NCBI GenBank assembly: GCA_010015675.1
Contig: ML976986.1
Coordinates: 1,248,643-1,301,023, forward strand
Direction: 5' to 3'
Source of the DNA: Byssothecium circinans
Taxonomy: Eukaryota > Ascomycota > Dothideomycetes > Pleosporales > Massarinaceae
DNA length: 52,381 nt
Shown piece by piece: positions 24,120 through 36,700 of this stretch. The notes beneath the pieces are model-generated. The model was not told the origin of the DNA. It did no database searches and saw nothing but the letters and a program-made list of their open reading frames with translations. Position 1 is the first letter of the stretch. Every line of letters starts with the position of its first letter. A program made the position numbers and the translations under genes.

Positions 24120-24737
24120 GGTCGGGGTTGCCGGAGTGGGTGCTGCTACGCGCGCAGGGTGGCCTCCGTCGAGATTGCGTACGCTGATGGAGGAGTCGGT
24201 GCGGTTCGCGACCGAGAGGGTGCCTGCGTGCGTCGGCTTGAGCTTGCCCGGCGGCGGTTTCGACGTGTACTGCGGGTCCCAGAGGATGTCGCTGGCGGTG
24301 GTGAGGGCCTTTGCGATGCGCAGCTGCGGTGGCGTCGTTGTGCGCGAAGTGGTGGGAGACGTTGGTTCGGCCGTGGTTGTGCGGTCTCCGCGAGACCTGG
24401 AGGTTAACGACTCTGGCGGGCAAGCAGGCTGTCTTATGTGCACATCTACTGTAGTGTGGGCGGTGCATGAGTCGTCGCCGTAGTGGGCTGGTGGGGCGGA
24501 GTAGACCATTGAAGCGCTCTGGGCACTGGGCAGTGGGCGCCTACCACGCGCCGCATTGGGCGAATCCAAGTAGAGGAGTACCTTAATTCACAGAAACGGC
24601 AAACTCGGTCTAGGTGTGAATGGCAGACAATTTATTTCATCTTCTGCAACTACCGTACTCGAGCACAAAATTGGCGTTATCTCAATCTTGAAAATGGCAA
24701 AAGCGTGCACAGGCAAATGACATACAACTGCAAACAG
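24120..24737. other. PHO85 leader, possible N-terminal extension; short 3' gap
   Basis: From 24509 (ATG) to 24120 the minus strand stays open in frame with PHO85 for 130 codons (Pro/Ser/Thr-rich; includes [11 protein letters not shown]). The kinase-domain ATG at 24119 is the conserved one, so this is probably 5' UTR or an alternative start. The remainder (24570-24737) is the PHO85 promoter and the 3' UTR of the APA2 gene. Confidence 0.4.
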
Positions 24738-25806
24738 CTACGTTGTTTGGGCTGGCTTTGGGATCCCAATGGCTTCAAGAATCAAATCCAGTTTATGCGC
24801 TTCCCTCCTCAGCGTGTTCCATTCTTCTTCATATTTTACCATCAAGCTTCCTCCCAGTGATGTCCCATTGAGCTGAACATAACCAATGTCAGTGCCATCC
24901 TCACCACGCAACATATGGCCCTCACTCCGCCTTGGGAAGATGGCCATGCCCGCCGTGGTCATAGCCAGGTTGTAACTTATGGGAAGGTTGCCGTCGGTGG
25001 TGGAATGAAGGGCCAACTGGCCAGGATGAGACGTTATGTAGTCGTCTGCAGCCTTCTTCGCTAATTGGTAGAGGCGGACATATATCTGGAGCAGCTGTGA
25101 ATCGGATGGCTCGGAGTTGAATTTGTGGGCAAAGTGAAAGAAGGGCAACCCCGGATGTTGAAGGATATTGTTTTCGATCTGTTCACCTGATAGTATCAGA
25201 TCGAGCAGTAGATCCCAGCCAGCTGACTCCCCTGTCCCGTGCATATCATCAACAGGCATCAGTTGTAGGTGTCTGTGTGGCTGAGAAGCACCGCTATATG
25301 GTCCCGAGTTAAAGAAGGCAAATAAACGCTTCTGCCTGCTGGCCTCCCATGCGTTTAGACAGGCATAGGTTGCCGCTAAATCAGCCTCCTCCAGCAAATT
25401 TGTCTGTGGCTTGTTCTCCTTCGTCGCTATAATGAAGTGATTTGGTATAATGGGAAACTTATTCAACAACAGGCAGTGGCTCGGGTTGACATCAGGTACG
25501 TCCGCAATGAAGAGATCGGGTTCAGGAGTTGCAAAAACATCCACCTTTGGAGCCGGAGTCGTATTCTTGGGCGGTTGAGGCTTCCTCGCAAGAGACGGGC
25601 AGTATCGCAGCTGAAACTACACCCATTGGCTGGGTATTAGCTGGTGAAAGAGCAGACATCGACAGGGAGGAACGCACTGGAATGCTCCTCGAGGTGTGAA
25701 TGATGGCAAGCTCGGTAGGTGAGAAGACAACGGCTTGTGAAGCCTTTGCAGCTTTATATCTCGCCTCGACTAAATGGGGTAGAGCCTCCGGGAGACCAAG
25801 CAACAT
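24738..25806 (-). CDS. APA2: ATP adenylyltransferase / Ap4A phosphorylase
   Basis: Two exons (25806-25678, 25616-24738; 61-nt intron) give 335 residues, the usual size. The joined sequence IIHTSRSIP-FQLRYCPSLARKP matches the family's N-terminal half. NPSHCLLLNKFPIIPNHFIIATK follows, then the HIT-like active site SGASQPHRHLQL with the catalytic histidine triad-type H157-x-H159-x-Q161, and the C-terminal MAIFPRRSEG and LNGTSLGG. The enzyme phosphorolyses diadenosine tetraphosphate to ADP and ATP in the cytosol, clearing an alarmone-like by-product of tRNA synthetases. Nothing is missing. The start is the first ATG (MLLGLPEALPHLVEARY). Confidence 0.93.
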
Positions 25807-26474
25807 TTTCACTGATATGATGATATGACGAACAGTGTCGGCGTGGAGTGGCGGACGCTTCTCGGAAGTCGGAACGCACGCGCGCACGGACTTCCCACTT
25901 CCAGACGTCACGCATCGCGACGGCAGCTCCATCATCACTCCTTCACCACCTTCCGTCCGATGCTGGCAACTATTCCGACGCAACGAGCGATCCATCACCT
26001 CAGGAGCCATCGAGTCAAACGGATCACTGGAATTCAGGGCATCACCACATATAAGAGTTATTTTTCTGAACGGCAGCGAGTCTATTGGCTAGTTCTACTA
26101 CCTCAACTACCTCGTTTTCGTCGTGGCGGCCGGTCCAACAATGCCAGACCGTTGATAGTACCACATTTCCAGATGCCACTATCCTCCCCAAGGTTTGCAT
26201 GCAATACCAAACGCCCAAAGGTCCACGCAATTTCGCAATACACCGCAATAAGGAACCAGTTGCTTTGCAGCACACCAATCTTAAATTATAGAAAGCAACT
26301 CCGAAAACGACTTTGGTGCCACCCAACCCGGATGTAAAAGCCGATCTTGTGACTGTTAGCTGCAAAGATGATTGGAAAAGGGGAAGGGAAAAAAACTCGG
26401 GACGTGTCTAAAAGAGAAGGGAAGAATATCTACGGAAGAAGTGAACTTGTGCGCCGTCGCTCGTGATGAATTCG
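25807..26474. other. Intergenic gap upstream of APA2
   Basis: 668 bp hold the APA2 promoter and the 3' UTR of the Myb gene. A 170-codon plus-strand frame at 25825-26337 runs antisense to the APA2 leader and shows only Arg/His/Ser-rich composition with no motif, so it is not called. Confidence 0.4.
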
Positions 26475-27962
26475 TCAAGAGTGGGCTTGGCCCTGCGCCT
26501 GTTCTCGTTCGAGCTTCTGCCTCTGGAGATCTGCCCACTTCTTCTTGCAGGTCGCATTGCCGAACGCGTAGGAGCCGCCATGCTCGACGATGTAGGCAGA
26601 CGTCCTCTTCCACGACATCTTGCTGAGGCGTGCAGTACGAGACAGCGTAGGGTAGATGTCCGCGAATGAGTCGAGTTGCTGCTCCACGTCCTCTTGAAGG
26701 AGACGTATCTTGGTTGGTTAGCTTGTGGAGTATGACAGCAACTGGAGATACTTACGTCTTTTTCCGTCCACATCGGCTTACGGACCCGCTCTTCCTTCCT
26801 CTTGGTCAGAGCCCTGTACCGGCCTCGAAGGGTCGACTCCGCCGCGTTGCTGCCCAGCTTCTCACGAATGTCTTTATAAGTGAGGCCTTCCAGCTTCCAC
26901 TTCACAAGCTTTCGATCCTCCTCCCTACGTCGAGATTGTGCATCTGTTCCTCGCGGTGAAGGGGTCGGGGTCGGTGGTGTGTTGTTGGGTTGCGGCGTGT
27001 TGTTCGGGCGGGTCTCATTCGTGCTGGTCAAGGTGCGATGCGAGGAGTTGGCCTGAGGTGCATTCAGGTACTGGGAACCGAAACCAGCAGCGCGCTGTTG
27101 GTAGAAGGGGTTTGCCGAAAAACTATTCTCGTAGGTTGGCATCCTGGGAGACGGAACAAGGTTATGGTTGGAGTCATGATAGGATGGACCATTAGCCGAC
27201 CCGCTCATGTTGTTAAAGAATGCCCAGTTAACGAGACCCAGCGGAGGACCTGTCAAACCTGTCAACGGCATTCGGCTGCCCTGCGTGGCATGCGTGTTGG
27301 CCAGAGCGTCCAGTCTCAGTCCATTGTGTCGGTCGTTCATCATCGATGAAGATGGTAGGTATGGATAGCTCGATTGATCCGGCGTTTCCACACTTCCTGG
27401 GAAGAACTTGGTGTCTTCCGGTGAGCGCGGCGTGAGTTGTGCCCATTCGCTGCTGGCCGATGAATGGTCATGCTCTCCATCAACGGCTGTCTCCTGCTCC
27501 GACACATTGCTGTGCTGGCTCTTTGGAGACAAGGATGGAGGGAGTTTGACATGACTTGCCTGTCGAGGAAGAGTAGCACGGTTTTGGAACAGCCACGAAT
27601 TTATATGAAAATCGCCGCTGCCCTTCATAACACCCGGCTGAGCCGCCATCATCGGGTAGTTCATACGCGTATTCGAATCGAAAGCGAAGCCCGCACTGTC
27701 CGTCGCTGGCTGCATGGAGGGTCCGTTGTCCAATTGGCCTCGATGGCGCATACCTTGTCCATTCCACGACGTCGATTGCATAGGTGTAGTACCATGGCGA
27801 AGAGCGGAGAGATTGTATGAAGGATATAGCTGGCCGCCATGTTGCGTAGTGGGTGTGGGCTGCGGGAACCGAGACTGCTGCTTCTGATGATGAGCCTGGG
27901 TCCATTGCCCTCTTTAGTGGATTACTTACGAAGATGTCTTGCGACATGGCTTGGTCGGCCAT
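26475..27962 (-). CDS. Two-repeat Myb/SANT DNA-binding protein
   Basis: Three exons (27962-27930, 27883-26756, 26708-26475) give about 464 residues. The first exon encodes only MADQAMSQDIF. The Gln/Asn/Pro/Ser-rich N-terminal 300 residues are disordered. The first SANT-type repeat is near 320-375 (REEDRKLVKWKLEGLTYKDIREKL...LRGRYRALTKRKEERVRKP); the second runs from MWTEKDIRLLQEDV to MSWKRTSAYI and ATCKKKWADL. The Trp spacing suggests a Myb-like fold, hence a nuclear transcription regulator. The join between exons 2 and 3 (47-nt intron) is firm. The first intron's acceptor is ambiguous: CAG at 27896 gives a 34-nt intron, and CAG at 27884 gives 46 nt, the more credible choice. Target genes are unknown. 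Confidence 0.8.
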
Positions 27963-29226
27963 GACGTTGAGGTGGTGGGTTGCTTCAAGATGAGGGAAAT
28001 GGATGTTGTTGTGATTGTCGCTGGAGCGTTGGTGTGGGCGGTCTTGCATGGTTGCGTTGGAAGGGGCCCTGCTTTATATGCCCCGCTAGCAAAGGGTACG
28101 GCGGAGCCAGTAGCAGCGTAGTGGAACTCGAGGGCGGCTGTCGAATTCACGGCTGGTGAGTGAATGGGAAAGGCGGTGGCCGGGGTCCGGCCAGAACGGT
28201 GAAGGTCAATCACGGGTGACGCTAAATTATTCGTCAAGTGAAGTCCACCGCTGCTTAACGTCACTAAGCGGTAAGAGAGCGGCGAGCAAGGCGCAGAGCA
28301 ATCTTGCGGGGTTAATCTTGATGCCGACGCCGTAGAGATACGTGAATAGGGTGGGACTTGCAAGTCCAAGATGAGGCTTTCTCCACTATCTATACCTGGT
28401 GACTACAGGCGCGCACCAAATTCACATCATCAGTACGCTAATCGATACCAGGTCTATGGGGAGGCCTACCTAATGCCACGAGGTGAGCCCGGAAAAACTA
28501 GGACGGCCGGTCAGAGCAGCGCGCAACAGATGGCTTGGGCAGCACACAAACACGCTAAGCTGAACGTCAGCGATGTCCAGCTTGTGACAGCAGTGCCCGT
28601 GGCGGTGGACAAGCGACGTACTATTACAAGGAACGCGAAAGTGAGCGCGGAACGGAGCCGCAAAGCAGAGCCGTGGAAGAAAGCCGAAGCCAAGCGTGTC
28701 AAGAGTCGAGTTACGTGAGGGGGACTTGTGACGCCCCTGCTGCAGTACTTGCGAGACTCACCTCTAACCAAGGGAAGTGGACTATAGTCTGTTGCACAAT
28801 GTTGCGGATGCTTGGTTTGGCCTATGTACCTCACTCTGCGTCTTTCATTTGCGCAATACCGGAGGTGAGGAACAGGGACATCCGTGACTGTCTCCCGTCG
28901 CCCTTCCAACCAACTCTGGAACCGACACGGGTGGAAGGACAGCCGTTGTATAAGCGCCCTCTTCTTTCCCTAGGAGATGATGAATAACACGGCTCTTCCC
29001 TCCAAAGGAACCAGCGAGCCCAAAGGTAACGCTAGAGACTGGACTAATCAGGTTTCAAGCATAGTGTAAATATTTCTCCATCGCCCTGATGACGAAAAGC
29101 CCAAGCAAATTCAACGTGGCAGACATCAAAAGCCGTCCATCAGACTCAGCCCAGCCTTACCGCTAACCCGGAGAATATCTTCAGACAAGCTACGCTAACA
29201 TCTCAGAAAAGGGCCTATCAGCGCCT
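27963..29226. other. Intergenic region upstream of the Myb gene
   Basis: 1.26 kb with no supported gene. The part near 27963-28400 (AC/GT-rich, with several short open frames) should be the leader and promoter of the Myb gene. A plus-strand frame at 28371-28718 has no ATG in good context and no motif. Confidence 0.4.
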
Positions 29227-29788
29227 TTAGCCACGAAAACCCTGGCCCAGAGCGAGATGGTGATTGCTCGTGCTAGTGCTAGTTGGAGGAATGCTTGTTT
29301 CGCTGACGTGCAGCACGCGAACGCGGGTACCCGCATACCTTTGAACGACAAACCTTGCATGCCCCTGGGTGAGGTGGTCTGAGCTGGAGAAGTAAAGGAG
29401 AGGGCCTATGGGTGAAGCGGCACCTTGAGGCGTGGCCGCATATGCGGTCGCTGTGGTGGGTGCAGCATGTAAGGTGCCGGACTCCTGAGCTTCCAAGCAC
29501 TGAGGTTGGTGCGAGTGCACGTGAGACATGTTTGATACAATCATCATCATTAGGAACTGCTCTGCGAGGGCATCTCTTGTCTGCACGTTCACATATCCTC
29601 GAGGTCGCCTCGCTGCTGCCGCGGATTTTGCAGTGGATACGGGGAACTTTGTTCCGAGCTTCTACAAGCAGTCCACTATTCATGACTTTCGACCTCACCC
29701 AAACCACAAACTTCGAAAACACCTCCTCCCCTCTTACCGACTTCGCGATCTCGTCGGTCCCGGGTCTCATCGACAACCCAGCTCTCAT
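29227..29788 (-). CDS. Possible small two-exon protein of unknown function
   Basis: I do not recognise this protein. Exon 29788-29738 (MRAGLSMRPGTDEIAKS) ends at a good donor, GTAAGA. A TAG acceptor at 29662 opens 29661-29227, and the join is in phase 0, giving 161 residues. The second exon reads smoothly (KLGTKFPVSTAKSAAAARRP, then GYVNVQTRDALAEQFL), with a Met/Val/Ser stretch, His and Thr/Ser-rich segments and a C-terminal TRVRVLHVSETS. No signal peptide, helix bundle or catalytic motif is evident. Minus-strand CT-rich DNA upstream (about 30.08-30.11 kb) resembles a fungal promoter. Support is the splice sites and reading-frame quality only; a branch-site consensus is weak. Confidence 0.4.
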
Positions 29789-32186
29789 CTATCTCGTGCC
29801 CTCACGCTATCGCCGTCAGCGAGCGAAGTTTACCTCCCACCGAAGCCGCCAAAACTTGCCCAAGCAATGAGTCCGAAGCGGCGGCATATAACAATCCCGG
29901 TCCAACTTCCAAAGCAACTCTCTTCCATACATGTTGATCGCGGGTAGGAAGCTTTGACAAAAGACGTTCTTGACAGCTCGCTTGCGCAGGACGTGGGTGC
30001 GGATGTGGCTTCCCGTGCCGTATATTGGGTATCGGTCGAGTTGGGTAGGATATGTTTCGTCGGCGGTGGCACAAGGGGAGTTGAGTACAGGGGGGGGAGG
30101 GGGGGTGGCGGATGTGGGATGGGTATATGAGAGGAGCGTGTGGCGATTGGACATATATATGAAAGGAGAGACAAGAGCAGTGATGGAGCCCATGAAAGGC
30201 TTTTCAAAAGCCGTTCTCTTACGCACATTGTGGCACCACAACCCAACCCCTCTCCCCACAGAACAGTCGTGCATCCTCCTCAGAAATTACCTTCACCCCC
30301 AAATCTTCTCCACACCCACGCCACTGCCATGCTTGCAGCGTCCTCGTACCGCATATGCATGCACATGCACAACTCGCAACCCCAGTCCAGCTTAAAACTT
30401 TCGCCTTCTCTGTCACGGGAAGCAGCTCCACATCCCTCCACGGCAACCCCCAAAATTCCCAACATAAAGTGGATCCTGCAAACACCCGTCGTTAGCTCAG
30501 CTCAGCTCCACTTCGTTGTATGTGACGTGCCGGCATAACCGTTTCATAGTTCGCAGCTGGGTTCGCAGATAGCCGCGTTTACGGATGCAGGCCCGGACGT
30601 GAACGTGAACGCAGAAGGTCTGAATGCGGTGCATTTGGTCGTTCGTGACACTGAGGTTGTGAAGGAGGTGAAGGTAGGGGTACGGGGGGTTTGAGGATAT
30701 GGAAATAACGAGGAAGAAGTTCATGGAACTCCTCTAAGGGAATAATCGATAAGAAGATTCCAAGAAAGAGAGATGAGTTGCCACCGTAGCCCATCCGATC
30801 CTAAAAATATGGGTCCCGTCCTCCCCCTCTCCATCCCTATTTCCCTACTCCAAACCAGGGACATCCGAACGCCGTCTGCATATTGGACAGTCTTTTCCGT
30901 CTTACTCATCGCGTTCGCTAAAACATTTTTTATCCCATCTTCCTTAACACCTTCCCTGTGCTTGAGCACAATGTTCCGACGTATTCGTATCGATTTCGTC
31001 CTGCTGCATCTAGGAGCGTGCCTTGGAGCGCTACATTTCGTAGAGCGTGTACGAGACTTCGTCGGGGAGGGCCGAGGGGATTTTCTTGTTGGAGTTGTGG
31101 GTTATACTAGTAAGGGAGACGGGTACGGTGCTGGACTCGTGGACATCTTTGGGTGTTGTGTAATTTTCGTAGCATTAGCGATTATGGAAAGGGGTGTATG
31201 ACAAGCGGTGTATATGCAAAAGCCGAATCGTAGTGATGTGTATCAGGAGGGTATGGGACTCTGACCCGCAATCGGAAGTAGGTTGATAGGATAAAAAGAG
31301 CTTTGGATTGCTATATAAAAGAAAGAATGAAGGAACAGTTTAGCACTGTCAAAGGAACGGTTCGATACTGTATTGTACAAAGAAGAACTGAAAACTGATG
31401 GTATTACATTGTGGGTTATGATGATGATGATCGAGAGCAGCTCGGGTAAAAACCAATGGCTCAGGCTGATCACATGACTGTGGGCGCATCCTTACACCAC
31501 AGTAGGCTATTTCTGAGCCATGGCTTTCAAGTGCCATCGGAGATGTGTAGATGTTGATCCGATGTGGAAGCGTGAACGCAATCCATGGCCAATGACATTG
31601 CGTGATCGATGTATGCAGGATCTTCCTCGGGTTCCTGAGCATTAAATTGAACTCTTTTGATGGTGATGAGAAATGCGTCGCGTGCTCCATGTAGGTTCAC
31701 TGCTCACAGTCCCCAGTGCTAGCTGAAAGTGTGGAAGTGGAGTAGGCAGACTTGGATCTTGGCAGTTTTAACAGATTTAATGCAGATTAGTAATCTTTTC
31801 GATTACAATTTTATATATGTATTGTCGAGAGTCAATTGGCGTCGATGTAGGAGCTGTGCTGCGTCGTGATGTCCATCTGATGTCTTGGCTAAAGGACTGG
31901 ACCTCGGCTCATCGATAGCTTCCTTCTCCTCTCAACCATGAGTAATCACCCTTTTTCCATCTCCACGCATGTGGACTTCGCGCGGTAACCGGCGATGCAT
32001 ACTTATTTCCCCTCGGTTGCTGTCATGAGACTCACTGGATATTTATCAGGCCACTGAGAGAGCCTGAGGTGTCGTGTCGTCTTCTTTACCGAACGCCCTT
32101 CATTCCATTCTGCGGGAACAAGACGAAGTGGATACTTGGAGAGCGAGATCTTCAGCGCGTGGTGTATACAGAGGTGCTGCAGCCTT
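29789..32186. other. Gene-poor region
   Basis: 2.4 kb without a supported gene. It contains an uninterrupted-looking G-rich run on the plus strand at about 30090-30107 that could form a quadruplex, a short GATGAT microsatellite near 31420, and AT-rich DNA around 31770-31830. A 142-codon ATG frame at 30773-31201 (+) has hydrophobic stretches but no family resemblance. The last 250 bp should be the promoter of the SDR gene. Confidence 0.4.
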
Positions 32187-33165
32187 ATGGCGACGTCAGA
32201 TCTACAAGTCGCGCTTGTCGTAGGTGCTTCGAGAGGAATTGGACGGCAGGTCGCCATTGATCTTGCGAAGAATGGGTACGCGGGTCAGTATCGCCAGGCA
32301 TATGCTTTGGGCAGAATATTAATAAATCATAGTCGTTGTTGCTGCAAAGAGTACATCTGACGCATCAAACGTACATCCGTTCCCTCCTGATCCGAACTCG
32401 CCGCAATCCACCATCAGCACCGTTGAGCGAGAAATCAAAGAGGCAGGTGGTCAAGCCGCAGCCATTGCTTGTGACACGCGCGATTACGCCAGCATACAGC
32501 ACATGGTAGATCAGACGGTCCTGAAATACGGCCGTCTCGATGTTCTCATATACAACAGTGGTGCCATCTGGTGGAGCAGTGTTGAGAAGACGCCCATGAA
32601 AAGGTTTCAGCTCATGCAGCGCGTCAACGTAGAGGGTCTCTACGGTACTGTCCAGGCGGCATTGCCTTACTTCAGAGCCAATGGATGGATCGGTAGAATC
32701 ATTGTTGTCTCTCCGCCTATTTATTCACGATTCTTCCGCGGCAAGACGGCATATGCCATGGGGAAGGTTGGGATGAGTATTCTCACAAAGGGCTTGGCAA
32801 TGGACTGGGAACGCGAGGGCAAGACAAACATGGCCATCACGAGCATCTGGCCGGCGACAGCTATTCAGTCAGCCGCGACACAGGGTCTGGACCGAGAGCA
32901 AGCGAGCGATTTACGCAAGCCGACCATCTATAGCGATGCTATCGTCGCTATGCTTCGTGCCACTGTATCTGAAGTCAATGGCCAGCTTGAGCTCGACGAA
33001 GATTTTCTTCGGAAGAAGGGCGTCACTGATTTTCAGAAGTACAATGTTGTGCCAGGATCAACCCCGCGACGGATCATGCCAGCGGAATTTCCAGACCTCA
33101 CTGTAAAAGAACAGACCGAAGAAGGAAGGCGTATGGACAGTGCTAAGCTACGTTCAAGAATGTAG
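32187..33165 (+). CDS. Short-chain dehydrogenase/reductase, HSDL2-like
   Basis: Two exons (32187-32283, 32333-33165; 49-nt intron with GTCAGT donor and CATAG acceptor) give 309 residues. The Rossmann motif GASRGIG is at residues 13-19. The NAG-type motif reads YNSGA, the catalytic Ser lies in VVSPP, and the catalytic pair is YAMGK (Y-x3-K). The C-terminal half (KGLAMDWEREGKTNMAITSIWPATAIQSAAT) resembles fungal homologues of hydroxysteroid dehydrogenase-like protein 2, without the SCP2 domain. It is an NAD(P)-dependent oxidoreductase of unknown substrate. No SKL is visible (it ends KLRSRM), so location is unclear. A 20-residue Pro/Asn/Ser insertion follows the second beta strand. Confidence 0.88.
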
Positions 33166-33747
33166 CATATCAATTGCAGAGTATGTCACCCATCAGATCT
33201 ACCCGCTCCCGCTCTGTGTGACCGAAGACGCTTTCCTTGCTGCTCATGCCTGAATAGCCTCGACTTGGCGAAGTCAATAGTGGTCGCTTCAACTCCAGCT
33301 TCAAATAATTATCATTATTTTCTTTACTCGTCTAAATGTAAGTCATTGTTCATACAGTTGCAATACCCCTGCTAGTCTTCCATTATCTTTTTCTACACGT
33401 CTATCCAGCATTTTTCAATGCCATTCGCCAGCAACACCATTTGCGAGACGAATCGTCCTTTTCATTCCTCCCTTCCATGCCACGTGCATGTTCAGCAATG
33501 ATACCTCTGCCACATTCCAACACGTCCACGCGAGAGCTTGACGCGTCGCGTATGCTCTAGTAGATGTCTTTAACTCATGTCTAGCTTCATCCACCCCATG
33601 GACTCTTTTCTTGCCATTGCTGTATGGGGATTACTCTCTGCAGCGCCAGTCGTTCGTTACCTTCATTTCGTCTAGTTGTTTCTCACTCTCTTGAGTCTGA
33701 ACTGGTCTCACTTTCTTTTTCGACCCCGACATCTGGGTGCCTCAAGG
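33166..33747. promoter_or_regulatory. Upstream region of the giant surface-protein locus
   Basis: 582 bp of CT-rich DNA with a pyrimidine-rich stretch just before 33748, typical of fungal promoters and leaders. No supported gene. Confidence 0.4.
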
Positions 33748-36700
33748 ATGTCCAACCCGCCGATACGCTCCTCACGGGGCTATCTGCAATGGCTCTGGAC
33801 ATGGCTCTTCATCGCTCAAGTCGTGATCGCGCGACCACAAATCGTCACCGGCTCCACGACCTGCACAGATGCATCCGGAAACACATACCAAAATGGAACC
33901 GTCGTCAACAATCAGAACCGCCTCTTCCAAGTCTTCTGCGGCACGAACATCATCCAAACCACTCTCAGAGTCCAAATCCTACCCTCGCTTCCACTCTGTG
34001 TGGATGCTTGTGTGGGAAATCCATACTGCATTGGGGCAACATATGAGAAGTCAATGCAGAAATGCACGTTGAAGGGGACGCAGAACCTGCTTGCATCGAT
34101 ACTAGGGGGCGTGACAGGACTAGTAGGAACTCTGTTGTCCGCGCCGGCGCTGATTGCTTTTGTTCTAGCTGGCGTTATTCCGTCGCCTTCGCTGGCGTTA
34201 AGTACTATACTTCCTAGCATTTCGTCTGCATTCTCATCTTTAAGATCATCATCTGTTTCTGCTTCAGTCCCTGGATCGTCATCACTAAGTTCATCCACCG
34301 TTACGATATCGCGGCCCTCGTCTCAAGCTTCACAAGGGTCGACTTCGGCGTCCGTCCTTTCTTCAACTGTGCAAGATTCGACTTTGATCAACAGCAACAC
34401 GAACACAAATTTGGCAGGCGCATTGTTACCTTCTTCAAACTCTTTATCAGGAACTTCGCCTTCGAAGACGCCGGCTACCGCATCGACAGCTGCAGTGTCA
34501 GCAAGTAGTAGCCAGAATGCACTTGTGGCTGCCCTTAATAACGCTCTTGGAGGTCTCATAGCAGCTAGCAGCAGCTCATCGGCTTTTCCACCTCCGATTT
34601 CCGTTTCGATTGCGACACCGAGTAGTGTTGGGCTACCTGCTGGAATACCAAGCTTGAATCTGGGAAATGCGTTGGGAAATGTGGTTCCTTCACCGAGCTC
34701 GATTCCTGGTCTCGCGGCCTTGAACCCGCTAGCATCGCCATCACTTCCAAGCCTATCATTACCAACTTCAATTATCGGCGGGCTGCAGCTACCTTCAAGT
34801 TTACCGTCAATTCTGGCTTCAGCATTGGCGAGCGTCCTAGCACAATCGATCAGTGCTCCTTCAGTGTCATTTCCATCTCTTTCGAACCCGGTAGCAACAC
34901 CGTCGCTTCCCGGCGTCTCACTCCCAACTTCGATTCTCAATGCGCCCCAGCTACCTTCAGACTCGCTGGTGTCGCGTTTGGGCAGTATTCCTGGCCAATC
35001 GCTCATTTCTGCCTCACTCCCAATGCCCTCCTTATTGCAGGTCCCCTTACCCAACATCACACCCTCGCCCACCGGACCCCCAGTCGAGCCTGCACAGCTC
35101 GAACAAATGATATCGTATCTTTACAACGACCTTGGCATCCACCTCCCACGAGAATCGCTCATCACACTCCTAGGACCTGCGTGGGCGGTCGCGACATCAA
35201 CACCGACTCCTCTTCCCTCGGATCTTGGTACGATGATGACGCCCGTGTCTTTGCCTACACGTGCGAGCTCTTCAATCATTGCGCCTAGTCAGACGTCGGT
35301 CGCTCAGGGCCTGGTTCCGGGGCTCTTATCCGCGCTGGGAATTGGTGCTCCAAACGCGCTTTCTACGAGTGGTGCTCTTCCTACATCGTCTGTTGTGTCC
35401 AGTGCACCTCAGGTCTCGAGTGCTGCGACTGGGAAGCCAGGGCTTGTAGGCGGTCTCTTCTCAGCTCTGGGTCTTGGTCCTGTGGTTGCGATCCCTACAC
35501 CCTCGGTAGCGCTCCCCAGTATATCGATCCCGTCTGTGGACCTTGAGTCTGTGGTACCATCACTACCGGGACCAAGGCCGACACTCTCTCCGCCGGTCGG
35601 GAATGATATTTTGGGAGGTGTTCTGTCGGGTCTGCTTTCGAGCCTTGCGAATATACCTGTTTCCGTCCGGTGCTGGCCGTGCCGTCAAGTAATCCGCTTG
35701 AAGGATTGACTACGTTGCCTTCAAACTTGGGAAATTTTAGTTCTTCGGCGCCTATTCCACCGCCAACGCCGTCACCAAGCCCGTCGCAGATCGATCTCAT
35801 AGGAAACGTCGTTAACGGCGTACTTTCCACTTTAGGCCTCGGTGCACCGTTACCCACACTAACTCCTGGACTTCTGCCACTTGCCACACCTTTGGCCGGT
35901 GTACCGAGTCTTCTTGCTTCGCTTTCGAACTTGGATTCAGCGTCTGGCATTCCACGACCATCTGACGCTTCGGTATGGCGACCAAATATTACGCCTGCTG
36001 CGCCTTCTGTCAATATTCAAAATCTTCTTCCAGGCTTACTATCCGAGCTTGGATTAGATGGACTGCCGAACTCTGCCTTGTCGGCTGCTTTGTCAATTGT
36101 CACAGATCCCGGCATTTTGGGCCAGGTGATAGGCGGACTCGTATCTGATCTGAGCTTACCTACGGATGGTATCTCACTCCCAATAGAAGTCCCAATTGGT
36201 ATATCGAACGTTGTACCGCCTACCGATTCCTCGCAACTTACAGATCCTTCGGCTATCACAGATATTTCTGCGCCTTTCATTTCATCGACCCCGCAGCCTG
36301 CAATTACGCCTCCTGGCCTTCCGATAGGCATCTTGCCTGGGATTCTTTCGAATTTGGGGTTGGTGTCGAATCTTGCCATTCCTACGCCATCTGTCGGAGT
36401 CGGACTTCCAAGCGCAGTGATCGACCAGATCGTGGATAACGTGCTGTCCGATCTGGCATTGCCTACACCGCCTGCTCTTCCGAGCTTACTTCCCGACGAT
36501 CTTGTGGGACAGATTGTCAGCGATTTGCTAGCGAACATAACGCTTCCTTCGCCTTCCATCGGTCCGGGCCTGCTTCCGAGTGATATTGTTGATCAGCTTG
36601 CAAGCGGCTTGTTATCGACTTTGGCGGTTCCCACGCCTTCTATTATTCCAAACTCACTCTCAAGTGGCCTCGTGGATCAAATCGTCGCAGAATTGGTCTC

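Noticed and set aside
25825..26337. 170-codon plus-strand frame antisense to the APA2 leader
   Set aside because: Arg/His/Ser-rich composition without motifs, covering a promoter region.
30773..31201. 142-codon plus-strand ATG frame with hydrophobic segments
   Set aside because: No family resemblance and no supporting signals. Kept only as a note in the gene-poor region.
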